Made by a program: the position numbers and the translations under genes. A stretch of 64,000 nucleotides of DNA from Pratylenchus scribneri (taxonomy: Eukaryota; Nematoda; Chromadorea; Rhabditida; Pratylenchidae), in the NCBI GenBank assembly GCA_030063045.1, contig JAQSEB010000112.1:124001-188000 (forward strand), given 5' to 3'. The notes beneath the pieces were generated by a model. The model saw nothing but the letters and a program-made list of their open reading frames with translations. It was not told the DNA's origin and searched no databases. Every line of letters starts with the position of its first letter. Position 1 is the stretch's first letter. Positions 25,252-37,288 of the stretch are shown one piece after another.

Positions 25252-26727
25252 ATTAGAAAAGATTGAGGGGAATAATATTAAAATTCCACAGAGAAATAGC
25301 GATTTTAAACTTTTTTTCTTAAAACTCATAGAAAATTTCAATTTCAAATATTTCAAATACATGTATGGCCTAGAATCTACTTAAAAAATACTATTAGAAA
25401 AGATTGAGGGGAATAATATTAAAATTCCACAGAGAAATAGCGATTTTAAATTTTTTTCTTAAAACTCATAGAAAATTTCAATTTCAAATATTTCAAATAC
25501 ATGTATGGCCTAGAATCTGCCTAAAAAATACTATTAGAAAAGATTGAGGGGATTAATATTAAAATTCCGAAGAGAAATAGCGATTTTAAACTTTTTTCTA
25601 AAAACTCATAGAAAATTTCAATTTCAAAAATTTCAAATACATATATGGCCTAGAATCTACTTAAAAAATACTATTATAAAAGATTGAGGGGAATAATATT
25701 AAAAATCCGAAGAGAAATAACGATTTTAAACTTTTTTTCTTAAAACTCATAGAAAATTTCAATTTCAAATATTTCAAATACATGTATGGCCTTGAATCTA
25801 CTTAAAAAATACTATTAGAAAAGATTGAGGGGAATAATATTAAAATTCCACAGAGAAATAGCGATTTTAAACTTTTTTTCTTAAAACTCATAGAAAATTT
25901 CAATTTCAAATATTTCAAATACATGTATGGCCTAGAATCTACTTAAAAAATACTATTAGAAAAGATTGAGGGGAATAATATTAAAATTCCACAGAGAAAT
26001 AGCGATTTTAAACTTTTTTCTAAAAACTCATAGAAAATTTCAATTTCAAATATTTCAAATACATATATGGCCTAGAATCTGCCTAAAAAATACTATTAGA
26101 AAAGATTGAGGGGAATAATATTAAAATTCCGAAGAGAAATAGCGATTTTAAACTTTTTTCTAAAAACTCATAGAAAATTTCAATTTCAAATATTTCAAAT
26201 ACATATATGGCCTAGAATCTGCCTAAAAAATACTATTAGAAAAGATTGAGGGGAATAATATTAAAATTCCGAAGAGAAATAGCGATTTTAAACTTTTTTC
26301 TAAAAACTCATAGAAAATTTCAATTTCAAAAATTTCAAATACATATATGGCCTAGAATCTACTTAAAAAAATACTATTATAAAAGATTGTGGGGATTAAT
26401 ATTAAAATTCCGAAGAGAAATAGCGATTTTAAACTTTTTTCTAAAAACTCATAGAAAATTTCAATTTCAAAAATTTCAAATACATGTATGACCTTGAATC
26501 TACTTAAAAAATACTATTAGAAAAGATTGAGGGGAATAATATTAAAATTCCGAAGAGAAATAGCGATTTTAAACTTTTTTCTAAAAACTCATAGAAAATT
26601 TCAATTTCAAAAATTTCAAATACATATATGGCCTAGAATCTACTTAAAAAATACTATTATAAAAGATTGAGGGGAATAATATTAAAAATCAGAAGAGAAA
26701 TAACGATTTTAAACTTTTTTCTTAAAA
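25252..26727 (+). repeat. 2387-bp duplication, copy 2
   Basis: This repeats the order at 22865-24340. The last shared monomer (26656) carries the rare aatcagaag change in its first half, but its second half has A98 and ends tgaccttgaa, whereas the partner at 24269 has T98 and catatatgg gcct. The break in identity therefore falls inside a monomer, as expected for an exchange between paralogous copies. Confidence 0.82.
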
Positions 26728-27776
26728 CTCATAGAAAATTTCAATTTCAAAAATTTCAAATACATGTATGACCTTGAATCTACTTAAAAAATACTATTAG
26801 AAAAGATTGAGGGGAATAATATTAAAAATCCGAAGAGAAATAGCGATTTTAAACTTTTTTCTAAAAACTCATAGAAAATTTCAATTTCAAATATTTCAAA
26901 TACATATATGGCCTAGAATCTGCCTAAAAAATACTATTAGAAAAGATTGAGGGGAATAATATTAAAATTCCGAAGAGAAATAGCGATTTTAAACTTTTTT
27001 CTAAAAACTCATAGAAAATTTCAATTTCAAAAATTTCAAATACATATATGGCCTAGAATCTACTTAAAAAAATACTATTATAAAAGATTGTGGGGATTAA
27101 TATTAAAATTCCGAAGAGAAATAGCGATTTTAAACTTTTTTCTAAAAACTCATAGAAAATTTCAATTTCAAAAATTTCAAATACATGTATGACCTTGAAT
27201 CTACTTAAAAAATACTATTAGAAAAGATTGAGGGGAATAATATTAAAAATCCGAAGAGAAATAGCGATTTTAAACTTTTTTCTAAAAACTCATAGAAAAT
27301 TTCAATTTCAAAAATTTCAAATACATATATGGCCTAGAATCTACTTAAAAAATACTATTATAAAAGATTGAGGGGAATAATATTAAAAATCCGAAGAGAA
27401 ATAACGATTTTAAACTTTTTTCTTAAAACTCATAGAAAATTTCAATTTCAAATATTTCAAATACATATATGGCCTAGAATCTGCCTAAAAAATACTATTA
27501 GAAAAGATTGTGGGGATTAATATTAAAAATCCGAAGAGAAATAACGATTTTAAACTTTTTTCTTAAAACTCATAGAAAATTTGAATTTCAAATATTTCAA
27601 ATACATATATGGCCTAGAATCTGCCTAAAAAATACTATTAGAAAAGATTGTGGGGATTATTATTAAAATTCCGAAGAGAAATAGCGATTTTAAACTTTTT
27701 TCTAAAAACTCATAGAAAATTTCAATTTCAAAAATTTCAAATACATATATGGCCTAGAATCTACTTAAAAAATACT
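26728..27776 (+). repeat. H2/H3/H4 segment including ttgaattt marker, copy 1
   Basis: After N-type (26796), H3 with A7 (26936), gtggggatt (27077) and N-type H3 (27217) come three distinctive copies: attataaaag/taacg (27357), gtggggatt with gaaaatttgaattt (27497; a C-to-G change) and gtggggattattatt (27637). The trio recurs at 29035-29454, offset 1678 bp. Confidence 0.75.
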
Positions 27777-27916
27777 ATTAGAAAAGATTGAGGGGATTAA
27801 TATTAAAATTCTTAAGAGAAATAACGATTTTAAATTTTTTCTTAAAACTCATAGAAAATTTCAATTTCAAAAATTTCAAATACATGTATGACCTTGAATC
27901 TACTTAAAAAAATACT

Positions 27917-28475
27917 ATTATAAAAGATTGTGGGGATTAATATTAAAATTCCGAAGAGAAATAGCGATTTTAAACTTTTTTCTAAAAACTCATAGAAAAT
28001 TTCAATTTCAAATATTTCAAATACATATATGGCCTAGAATCTGCCTAAAAAATACTATTAGAAAAGATTGAGGGGAATAATATTAAAATTCCGAAGAGAA
28101 ATAGCGATTTTAAACTTTTTTCTAAAAACTCATAGAAAATTTCAATTTCAAAAATTTCAAATACATATATGGCCTAGAATCTACTTAAAAAATACTATTA
28201 GAAAAGATTGAGGGGATTAATATTAAAATTCTTAAGAGAAATAACGATTTTAAATTTTTTCTTAAAACTCATAGAAAATTTCAATTTCAAAAATTTCAAA
28301 TACATGTATGACCTTGAATCTACTTAAAAAATACTATTAGAAAAGATTGAGGGGATTAATATTAAAATTCTTAAGAGAAATAACGATTTTAAATTTTTTC
28401 TTAAAACTCATAGAAAATTTCAATTTCAAAAATTTCAAATACATGTATGACCTTGAATCTACTTAAAAAAATACT
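27917..28475 (+). repeat. 559-bp four-monomer tandem duplication, copy 1
   Basis: The unit is gtggggatt with T98 and gcct (27917), H3 ending actt (28057), H5 (28197) and H5 with an A7 run (28336). The next four monomers repeat it from 28476 with the same starts relative to one another. By eye I see no difference between the two. The preceding monomer at 27777 is also H5 with A7, so the exchange was probably between the two A7 junctions. Confidence 0.87.
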
Positions 28476-29034
28476 ATTATAAAAGATTGTGGGGATTAAT
28501 ATTAAAATTCCGAAGAGAAATAGCGATTTTAAACTTTTTTCTAAAAACTCATAGAAAATTTCAATTTCAAATATTTCAAATACATATATGGCCTAGAATC
28601 TGCCTAAAAAATACTATTAGAAAAGATTGAGGGGAATAATATTAAAATTCCGAAGAGAAATAGCGATTTTAAACTTTTTTCTAAAAACTCATAGAAAATT
28701 TCAATTTCAAAAATTTCAAATACATATATGGCCTAGAATCTACTTAAAAAATACTATTAGAAAAGATTGAGGGGATTAATATTAAAATTCTTAAGAGAAA
28801 TAACGATTTTAAATTTTTTCTTAAAACTCATAGAAAATTTCAATTTCAAAAATTTCAAATACATGTATGACCTTGAATCTACTTAAAAAATACTATTAGA
28901 AAAGATTGAGGGGATTAATATTAAAATTCTTAAGAGAAATAACGATTTTAAATTTTTTCTTAAAACTCATAGAAAATTTCAATTTCAAAAATTTCAAATA
29001 CATGTATGACCTTGAATCTACTTAAAAAAATACT
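28476..29034 (+). repeat. 559-bp four-monomer tandem duplication, copy 2
   Basis: Monomers start at 28476, 28616, 28756 and 28895, each 559 bp after its partner, with the same haplotype order and the same A7 run at the end. The following monomer (29035) is attataaaag with gagg rather than gtgg, marking the end of the duplicated segment. Confidence 0.87.
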
Positions 29035-30288
29035 ATTATAAAAGATTGAGGGGAATAATATTAAAAATCCGAAGAGAAATAACGATTTTAAACTTTTTTC
29101 TTAAAACTCATAGAAAATTTCAATTTCAAATATTTCAAATACATATATGGCCTAGAATCTGCCTAAAAAATACTATTAGAAAAGATTGTGGGGATTAATA
29201 TTAAAAATCCGAAGAGAAATAACGATTTTAAACTTTTTTCTTAAAACTCATAGAAAATTTGAATTTCAAATATTTCAAATACATATATGGCCTAGAATCT
29301 GCCTAAAAAATACTATTAGAAAAGATTGTGGGGATTATTATTAAAATTCCGAAGAGAAATAGCGATTTTAAACTTTTTTCTAAAAACTCATAGAAAATTT
29401 CAATTTCAAAAATTTCAAATACATGTATGACCTTGAATCTACTTAAAAAATACTATTAGAAAAGATTGAGGGGATTAATATTAAAATTCTTGAGAAATAA
29501 CGATTTTAAATTTTTTCTTAAAACTCATAGAAAATTTCAATTTCAAAAATTTCAAATACATGTATGACCTTGAATCTACTTAAAAAATACTATTAGAAAA
29601 GATTGAGGGGATTAATATTAAAATTCTTAAGAGAAATAACGATTTTAAATTTTTTCTTAAAACTCATAGAAAATTTCAATTTCAAAAATTTCAAATACAT
29701 GTATGACCTTGAATCTACTTAAAAAATACTATTAGAAAAGATTGAGGGGATTAATATTAAAATTCTTAAGAGAAATAACGATTTTAAATTTTTTCTTAAA
29801 ACTCATAGAAAATTTCAATTTCAAAAATTTCAAATACATGTATGACCTTGAATCTACTTAAAAAATACTATTAGAAAAGATTGAGGGGATTAATATTAAA
29901 ATTCTTAAGAGAAATAACGATTTTAAATTTTTTCTTAAAACTCATAGAAAATTTCAATTTCAAATATTTCAAATACATAAATGGCCTAGAATCTGCCTAA
30001 AAAATACTATTAGAAAAGATTGAGGGGAATAATATTAAAATTCCGAAGAGAAATAGCGATTTTAAACTTTTTTCTAAAAACTCATAGAAAATTTCAATTT
30101 CAAAAATTTCAAATACATAAATGGCCTAGAATCTGCCTAAAAAATACTATTAGAAAAGATTGTGGGGATTATTATTAAAATTCCGAAGAGAAATAGCGAT
30201 TTTAAACTTTTTTCTAAAAACTCATAGAAAATTTCAATTTCAAAAATTTCAAATACATGTATGACCTTGAATCTACTTAAAAAATACT
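29035..30288 (+). repeat. ttgaattt marker trio, copy 2, and an H5 cluster
   Basis: The trio at 29035, 29175 and 29315 repeats 27357-27776 with the private ttgaattt change. Four H5 copies then follow at 29455, 29592, 29731 and 29870. The first of these reads attcttgag in place of attcttaagag, a two-base loss that makes it 137 bp, the shortest copy apart from the truncated one at 10138. H3 with acataaatgg (30009) and gtggggattattatt (30149) close the segment. Confidence 0.78.
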
Positions 30289-31967
30289 ATTAGAAAAGAT
30301 TGAGGGGATTAATATTAAAATTCTTAAGAGAAATAACGATTTTAAATTTTTTCTTAAAACTCATAGAAAATTTCAATTTCAAAAATTTCAAATACATGTA
30401 TGACCTTGAATCTACTTAAAAAATACTATTAGAAAAGATTGAGGGGATTAATATTAAAATTCTTAAGAGAAATAACGATTTTAAATTTTTTCTTAAAACT
30501 CATAGAAAATTTCAATTTCAAATATTTCAAATACATAAATGGCCTAGAATCTGCCTAAAAAATACTATTAGAAAAGATTGAGGGGAATAATATTAAAATT
30601 CCGAAGAGAAATAGCGATTTTAAACTTTTTTCTAAAAACTCATAGAAAATTTCAATTTCAAAAATTTCAAATACATAAATGGCCTAGAATCTGCCTAAAA
30701 AATACTATTAGAAAAGATTGAGGGGAATAATATTAAAATTCCGAAGAGAAATAGCGATTTTAAACTTTTTTCTAAAAACTCATAGAAAATTTCAATTTCA
30801 AAAATTTCAAATACATGTATGGCCTAGAATCTGCCTAAAAAATACTATTAGAAAAGATTGAGGGGAATAATATTAAAAATCCGAAGAGAAATAACGATTT
30901 TAAACTTTTTTTCTTAAAACTCATAGAAAATTTCAATTTCAAAAATTTCAAATACATGTATGGCCTAGAATCTGCCTAAAAAATACTATTAGAAAAGATT
31001 GAGGGGAATAATATTAAAAATCCGAAGAGAAATAGCGATTTTAAATTTTTTTCTTAAAACTCATAGAAAATTTCAATTTCAAATATTTCAAATACATGTA
31101 TGGCCTAGAATCTGCCTAAAAAATACTATTAGAAAAGATTGAGGGGAATAATATTAAAAATCCGAAGAGAAATAACGATTTTAAACTTTTTTCTTAAAAC
31201 TCATAGAAAATTTCAATTTCAAATATTTCAAATACATGTATGGCCTAGAATCTGCCTAAAAAATACTATTAGAAAAGATTGAGGGGAATAATATTAAAAT
31301 TCCGAAGAGAAATAGCGATTTTAAACTTTTTTCTAAAAACTCATAGAAAATTTCAATTTCAAATATTTCAAATACATAAATGGCCTAGAATCTGCCTAAA
31401 AAATACTATTAGAAAAGATTGAGGGGAATAATATTAAAAATCCGAAGAGAAATAACGATTTTAAACTTTTTTTCTTAAAACTCATAGAAAATTTCAATTT
31501 CAAAAATTTCAAATACATGTATGGCCTAGAATCTGCCTAAAAAATACTATTAGAAAAGATTGAGGGGAATAATATTAAAAATCCGAAGAGAAATAGCGAT
31601 TTTAAACTTTTTTCTAAAAACTCATAGAAAATTTCAATTTCAAAAATTTCAAATACATGTATGACCTTGAATCTACTTAAAAAATACTATTAGAAAAGAT
31701 TGAGGGGATTAATATTAAAATTCTTAAGAGAAATAACGATTTTAAATTTTTTCTTAAAACTCATAGAAAATTTCAATTTCAAATATTTCAAATACATAAA
31801 TGGCCTAGAATCTGCCTAAAAAATACTATTAGAAAAGATTGAGGGGAATAATATTAAAATTCCGAAGAGAAATAGCGATTTTAAACTTTTTTCTAAAAAC
31901 TCATAGAAAATTTCAATTTCAAAAATTTCAAATACATATATGGCCTAGAATCTACTTAAAAAATACT
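30289..31967 (+). repeat. Segment with a dispersed relative at 44.4-46.5 kb
   Basis: Order: H5 (30289, 30428), H3 with acataaatgg (30567), H3 ending tacatgta gcct (30707), N-type/taacg with T7 (30847), N-type with aaattttttt (30988), N-type/taacg (31128), H2 with acataaatgg (31268), N-type/taacg T7 (31408), N-type ending tgaccttgaa (31549), H5 (31689), H3 (31828). Much of this order recurs from 44446. The next copy is an attataaaag unit at 31968. Confidence 0.72.
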
Positions 31968-32948
31968 ATTATAAAAGATTGAGGGGAATAATATTAAAAA
32001 TCCGAAGAGAAATAGCGATTTTAAACTTTTTTCTAAAAACTCATAGAAAATTTCAATTTCAAATATTTCAAATACATATATGGCCTAGAATCTGCCTAAA
32101 AAATACTATTAGAAAAGATTGAGGGGAATAATATTAAAATTCCGAAGAGAAATAGCGATTTTAAACTTTTTTCTAAAAACTCATAGAAAATTTCAATTTC
32201 AAAAATTTCAAATACATATATGGCCTAGAATCTACTTAAAAAAATACTATTATAAAAGATTGTGGGGATTAATATTAAAATTCCGAAGAGAAATAGCGAT
32301 TTTAAACTTTTTTCTAAAAACTCATAGAAAATTTCAATTTCAAAAATTTCAAATACATGTATGACCTTGAATCTACTTAAAAAATACTATTAGAAAAGAT
32401 TGAGGGGAATAATATTAAAAATCCGAAGAGAAATAGCGATTTTAAACTTTTTTCTAAAAACTCATAGAAAATTTCAATTTCAAATATTTCAAATACATAT
32501 ATGGCCTAGAATCTGCCTAAAAAATACTATTAGAAAAGATTGAGGGGAATAATATTAAAATTCCGAAGAGAAATAGCGATTTTAAACTTTTTTCTAAAAA
32601 CTCATAGAAAATTTCAATTTCAAAAATTTCAAATACATGTATGGCCTAGAATCTGCCTAAAAAATACTATTAGAAAAGATTGAGGGGAATAATATTAAAA
32701 ATCCGAAGAGAAATAGCGATTTTAAACTTTTTTCTAAAAACTCATAGAAAATTTCAATTTCAAATATTTCAAATACATATATGGCCTAGAATCTGCCTAA
32801 AAAATACTATTAGAAAAGATTGAGGGGAATAATATTAAAAATCCGAAGAGAAATAGCGATTTTAAACTTTTTTCTAAAAACTCATAGAAAATTTCAATTT
32901 CAAATATTTCAAATACATATATGGCCTAGAATCTGCCTAAAAAATACT

Positions 32949-33088
32949 ATTAGAAAAGATTGAGGGGAATAATATTAAAATTCCGAAGAGAAATAGCGAT
33001 TTTAAACTTTTTTCTAAAAACTCATAGAAAATTTCAATTTCAAATATTTCAAATACATATATGGCCTAGAATCTGCCTAAAAAATACT
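32949..33088 (+). repeat. Representative H2 monomer (140 bp)
   Basis: This copy shows the alternative form that dominates the right half. It differs from H1 in having ccgaag for ccacag (adding a second CpG), a T6 tract followed by ctaaaaac (one base shorter overall), catatatg in place of the tacatgta palindrome (G112A), and a gcct tail in place of actt. In many copies aattccgaag becomes aaatccgaag (called N-type here). H2 copies mixed with ccacag also occur in the left half, for example at 1551 and 1691, so these sites recombine with one another. Confidence 0.9.
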
Positions 33089-33507
33089 ATTAGAAAAGAT
33101 TGAGGGGAATAATATTAAAATTCCGAAGAGAAATAGCGATTTTAAACTTTTTTCTAAAAACTCATAGAAAATTTCAATTTCAAAAATTTCAAATACATAA
33201 ATGGCCTAGAATCTGCCTAAAAAATACTATTAGAAAAGATTGTGGGGATTATTATTAAAATTCCGAAGAGAAATAGCGATTTTAAACTTTTTTCTAAAAA
33301 CTCATAGAAAATTTCAATTTCAAAAATTTCAAATACATGTATGACCTTGAATCTACTTAAAAAATACTATTAGAAAAGATTGAGGGGATTAATATTAAAA
33401 TTCTTAAGAGAAATAACGATTTTAAATTTTTTCTTAAAACTCATAGAAAATTTCAATTTCAAAAATTTCAAATACATGTATGACCTTGAATCTACTTAAA
33501 AAATACT

Positions 33508-33646
33508 ATTAGAAAAGATTGAGGGGATTAATATTAAAATTCTTAAGAGAAATAACGATTTTAAATTTTTTCTTAAAACTCATAGAAAATTTCAATTTCA
33601 AATATTTCAAATACATAAATGGCCTAGAATCTGCCTAAAAAATACT
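33508..33646 (+). repeat. Representative H5 monomer (139 bp, cttaag type)
   Basis: This copy carries a tightly linked set of variants: ggggatt at 16-22, attcttaag at 32-40 (an AflII site, cttaag), taacg in place of tagcg, and aaattttttctt with no C before the T run, which makes the unit two bases shorter than H1. It ends acataaatgg and gcct, and its upstream neighbour at 33369 is the same type but ends in tgaccttgaa. H5 copies are frequent at 27.8-30.6 kb and recur at 31.7, 33.4, 35.9, 44.4, 46.3, 47.2, 50.6, 54.1, 58.9, 60.0, 60.5 and 61.8 kb. They are absent from the first 27 kb. Confidence 0.9.
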
Positions 33647-34067
33647 ATTAGAAAAGATTGAGGGGAATAATATTAAAATTCCGAAGAGAAATAGCGATTT
33701 TAAACTTTTTTCTAAAAACTCATAGAAAATTTCAATTTCAAAAATTTCAAATACATATATGGCCTAGAATCTACTTAAAAAATACTATTATAAAAGATTG
33801 AGGGGAATAATATTAAAAATCCGAAGAGAAATAACGATTTTAAACTTTTTTTCTTAAAACTCATACAAAATTTCAATTTCAAATATTTCAAATACATATA
33901 TGGCCTAGAATCTACTTAAAAAATACTATTAGAAAAGATTGAGGGGAATAATATTAAAATTCCGAAGAGAAATAGCGATTTTAAACTTTTTTCTAAAAAC
34001 TCATAGAAAATTTCAATTTCAAATATTTCAAATACATATATGGCCTAGAATCTGCCTAAAAAATACT

Positions 34068-34627
34068 ATTAGAAAAGATTGAGGGGAATAATATTAAAAT
34101 TCCGAAGAGAAATAGCGATTTTAAACTTTTTTCTAAAAACTCATAGAAAATTTCAATTTCAAATATTTCAAATACATATATGGCCTAGAATCTGCCTAAA
34201 AAATACTATTAGAAAAGATTGAGGGGAATAATATTAAAATTCCGAAGAGAAATAGCGATTTTAAACTTTTTTCTAAAAACTCATAGAAAATTTCAATTTC
34301 AAAAATTTCAAATACATATATGGCCTAGAATCTACTTAAAAAATACTATTATAAAAGATTGAGGGGAATAATATTAAAAATCCGAAGAGAAATAACGATT
34401 TTAAACTTTTTTCTAAAAACTCATAGAAAATTTCAATTTCAAAAATTTCAAATACATAAATGGCCTAGAATCTGCCTAAAAAATACTATTAGAAAAGATT
34501 GTGGGGAATAATATTAAAAATCCGAAGAGAAATAGCGATTTTAAACTTTTTTCTAAAAACTCATAGAAAATTTCAATTTCAAATATTTCAAATACATATA
34601 TGGCCTAGAATCTGCCTAAAAAATACT
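34068..34627 (+). repeat. Four monomers completing the 18-monomer period
   Basis: Copies start at 34068 (H2), 34208 (H3 actt), 34348 (attataaaag, N-type/taacg with A98 and acataaatgg) and 34488 (gtgggg but with gaat rather than gatt). The last is an unusual combination, because gtgggg is otherwise followed by att, and it looks like a recombinant. Confidence 0.72.
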
Positions 34628-36587
34628 ATTAGAAAAGATTGAGGGGAATAATATTAAAAATCCGAAGAGAAATAGCGATTTTAAACTTTTTTCTAAAAAC
34701 TCATAGAAAATTTCAATTTCAAAAATTTCAAATACATATATGGCCTAGAATCTACTTAAAAAAATACTATTATAAAAGATTGTGGGGATTAATATTAAAA
34801 TTCCGAAGAGAAATAGCGATTTTAAACTTTTTTCTAAAAACTCATAGAAAATTTCAATTTCAAAAATTTCAAATACATGTATGACCTTGAATCTACTTAA
34901 AAAATACTATTAGAAAAGATTGAGGGGAATAATATTAAAAATCCGAAGAGAAATAGCGATTTTAAACTTTTTTCTAAAAACTCATAGAAAATTTCAATTT
35001 CAAATATTTGAAATACATATATGGCCTAGAATCTGCCTAAAAAATACTATTAGAAAAGATTGAGGGGAATAATATTAAAATTCCGAAGAGAAATAGCGAT
35101 TTTAAACTTTTTTCTAAAAACTCATAGAAAATTTCAATTTCAAAAATTTCAAATACATGTATGGCCTAGAATCTGCCTAAAAAATACTATTAGAAAAGAT
35201 TGAGGGGAATAATATTAAAAATCCGAAGAGAAATAGCGATTTTAAACTTTTTTCTAAAAACTCATAGAAAATTTCAATTTCAAATATTTCAAATACATAT
35301 ATGGCCTAGAATCTGCCTAAAAAATACTATTAGAAAAGATTGAGGGGAATAATATTAAAAATCCGAAGAGAAATAGCGATTTTAAACTTTTTTCTAAAAA
35401 CTCATAGAAAATTTCAATTTCAAATATTTCAAATACATATATGGCCTAGAATCTGCCTAAAAAATACTATTAGAAAAGATTGAGGGGAATAATATTAAAA
35501 TTCCGAAGAGAAATAGCGATTTTAAACTTTTTTCTAAAAACTCATAGAAAATTTCAATTTCAAATATTTCAAATACATATATGGCCTAGAATCTGCCTAA
35601 AAAATACTATTAGAAAAGATTGAGGGGAATAATATTAAAATTCCGAAGAGAAATAGCGATTTTAAACTTTTTTCTAAAAACTCATAGAAAATTTCAATTT
35701 CAAAAATTTCAAATACATAAATGGCCTAGAATCTGCCTAAAAAATACTATTAGAAAAGATTGTGGGGATTATTATTAAAATTCCGAAGAGAAATAGCGAT
35801 TTTAAACTTTTTTCTAAAAACTCATAGAAAATTTCAATTTCAAAAATTTCAAATACATGTATGACCTTGAATCTACTTAAAAAATACTATTAGAAAAGAT
35901 TGAGGGGATTAATATTAAAATTCTTAAGAGAAATAACGATTTTAAATTTTTTCTTAAAACTCATAGAAAATTTCAATTTCAAAAATTTCAAATACATGTA
36001 TGACCTTGAATCTACTTAAAAAATACTATTAGAAAAGATTGAGGGGATTAATATTAAAATTCTTAAGAGAAATAACGATTTTAAATTTTTTCTTAAAACT
36101 CATAGAAAATTTCAATTTCAAATATTTCAAATACATAAATGGCCTAGAATCTGCCTAAAAAATACTATTAGAAAAGATTGAGGGGAATAATATTAAAATT
36201 CCGAAGAGAAATAGCGATTTTAAACTTTTTTCTAAAAACTCATAGAAAATTTCAATTTCAAAAATTTCAAATACATATATGGCCTAGAATCTACTTAAAA
36301 AATACTATTATAAAAGATTGAGGGGAATAATATTAAAAATCCGAAGAGAAATAACGATTTTAAACTTTTTTTCTTAAAACTCATACAAAATTTCAATTTC
36401 AAATATTTCAAATACATATATGGCCTAGAATCTACTTAAAAAATACTATTAGAAAAGATTGAGGGGAATAATATTAAAATTCCGAAGAGAAATAGCGATT
36501 TTAAACTTTTTTCTAAAAACTCATAGAAAATTTCAATTTCAAATATTTCAAATACATATATGGCCTAGAATCTGCCTAAAAAATACT
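34628..36587 (+). repeat. 2520-bp higher-order repeat, copy 2
   Basis: This matches 32108-34067 monomer by monomer, including the catacaaaat marker at 36386 (partner at 33866). A private change atttgaaatac lies at about 35008. The next monomer (36588) is H3 with A7, like the first monomer of each copy, so a third cycle begins but is soon shortened. Confidence 0.87.
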
Positions 36588-37288
36588 ATTAGAAAAGATT
36601 GAGGGGAATAATATTAAAATTCCGAAGAGAAATAGCGATTTTAAACTTTTTTCTAAAAACTCATAGAAAATTTCAATTTCAAAAATTTCAAATACATATA
36701 TGGCCTAGAATCTACTTAAAAAAATACTATTATAAAAGATTGTGGGGATTAATATTAAAATTCCGAAGAGAAATAGCGATTTTAAACTTTTTTCTAAAAA
36801 CTCATAGAAAATTTCAATTTCAAAAATTTCAAATACATGTATGACCTTGAATCTACTTAAAAAATACTATTAGAAAAGATTGAGGGGAATAATATTAAAA
36901 ATCCGAAGAGAAATAGCGATTTTAAACTTTTTTCTAAAAACTCATAGAAAATTTCAATTTCAAATATTTCAAATACATATATGGCCTAGAATCTGCCTAA
37001 AAAATACTATTAGAAAAGATTGAGGGGAATAATATTAAAATTCCGAAGAGAAATAGCGATTTTAAACTTTTTTCTAAAAACTCATAGAAAATTTCAATTT
37101 CAAAAATTTCAAATACATGTATGGCCTAGAATCTGCCTAAAAAATACTATTAGAAAAGATTGAGGGGAATAATATTAAAAATCCGAAGAGAAATAGCGAT
37201 TTTAAACTTTTTTCTAAAAACTCATAGAAAATTTCAATTTCAAATATTTCAAATACATATATGGCCTAGAATCTGCCTAAAAAATACT
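36588..37288 (+). repeat. Start of a third, shortened cycle
   Basis: Copies at 36588 (H3 with A7), 36729 (gtggggatt), 36869 (N-type), 37009 (H3 tacatgta) and 37149 (N-type) repeat the opening of the 2520-bp unit. They then pass directly to the catacaaaat region, skipping the H5 and acataaatgg monomers present in copies 1 and 2. Confidence 0.75.

Larger units (their letters stand above)
32108..34067 (+). repeat. 2520-bp higher-order repeat, copy 1
   Basis: Fourteen monomers, from H3 with A7 (32108) through gtggggatt (32249), N-type and H2 copies, acataaatgg (33089), gtggggattattatt (33229), two H5 (33369, 33508), H3 (33647), attataaaag with the private catacaaaat change (33787) and H2 (33928), match those starting at 34628 with a constant 2520-bp offset (eighteen monomers). 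Copies differ by single bases, for example aatccgaag in place of ttccgaag in 34628. Confidence 0.87.
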
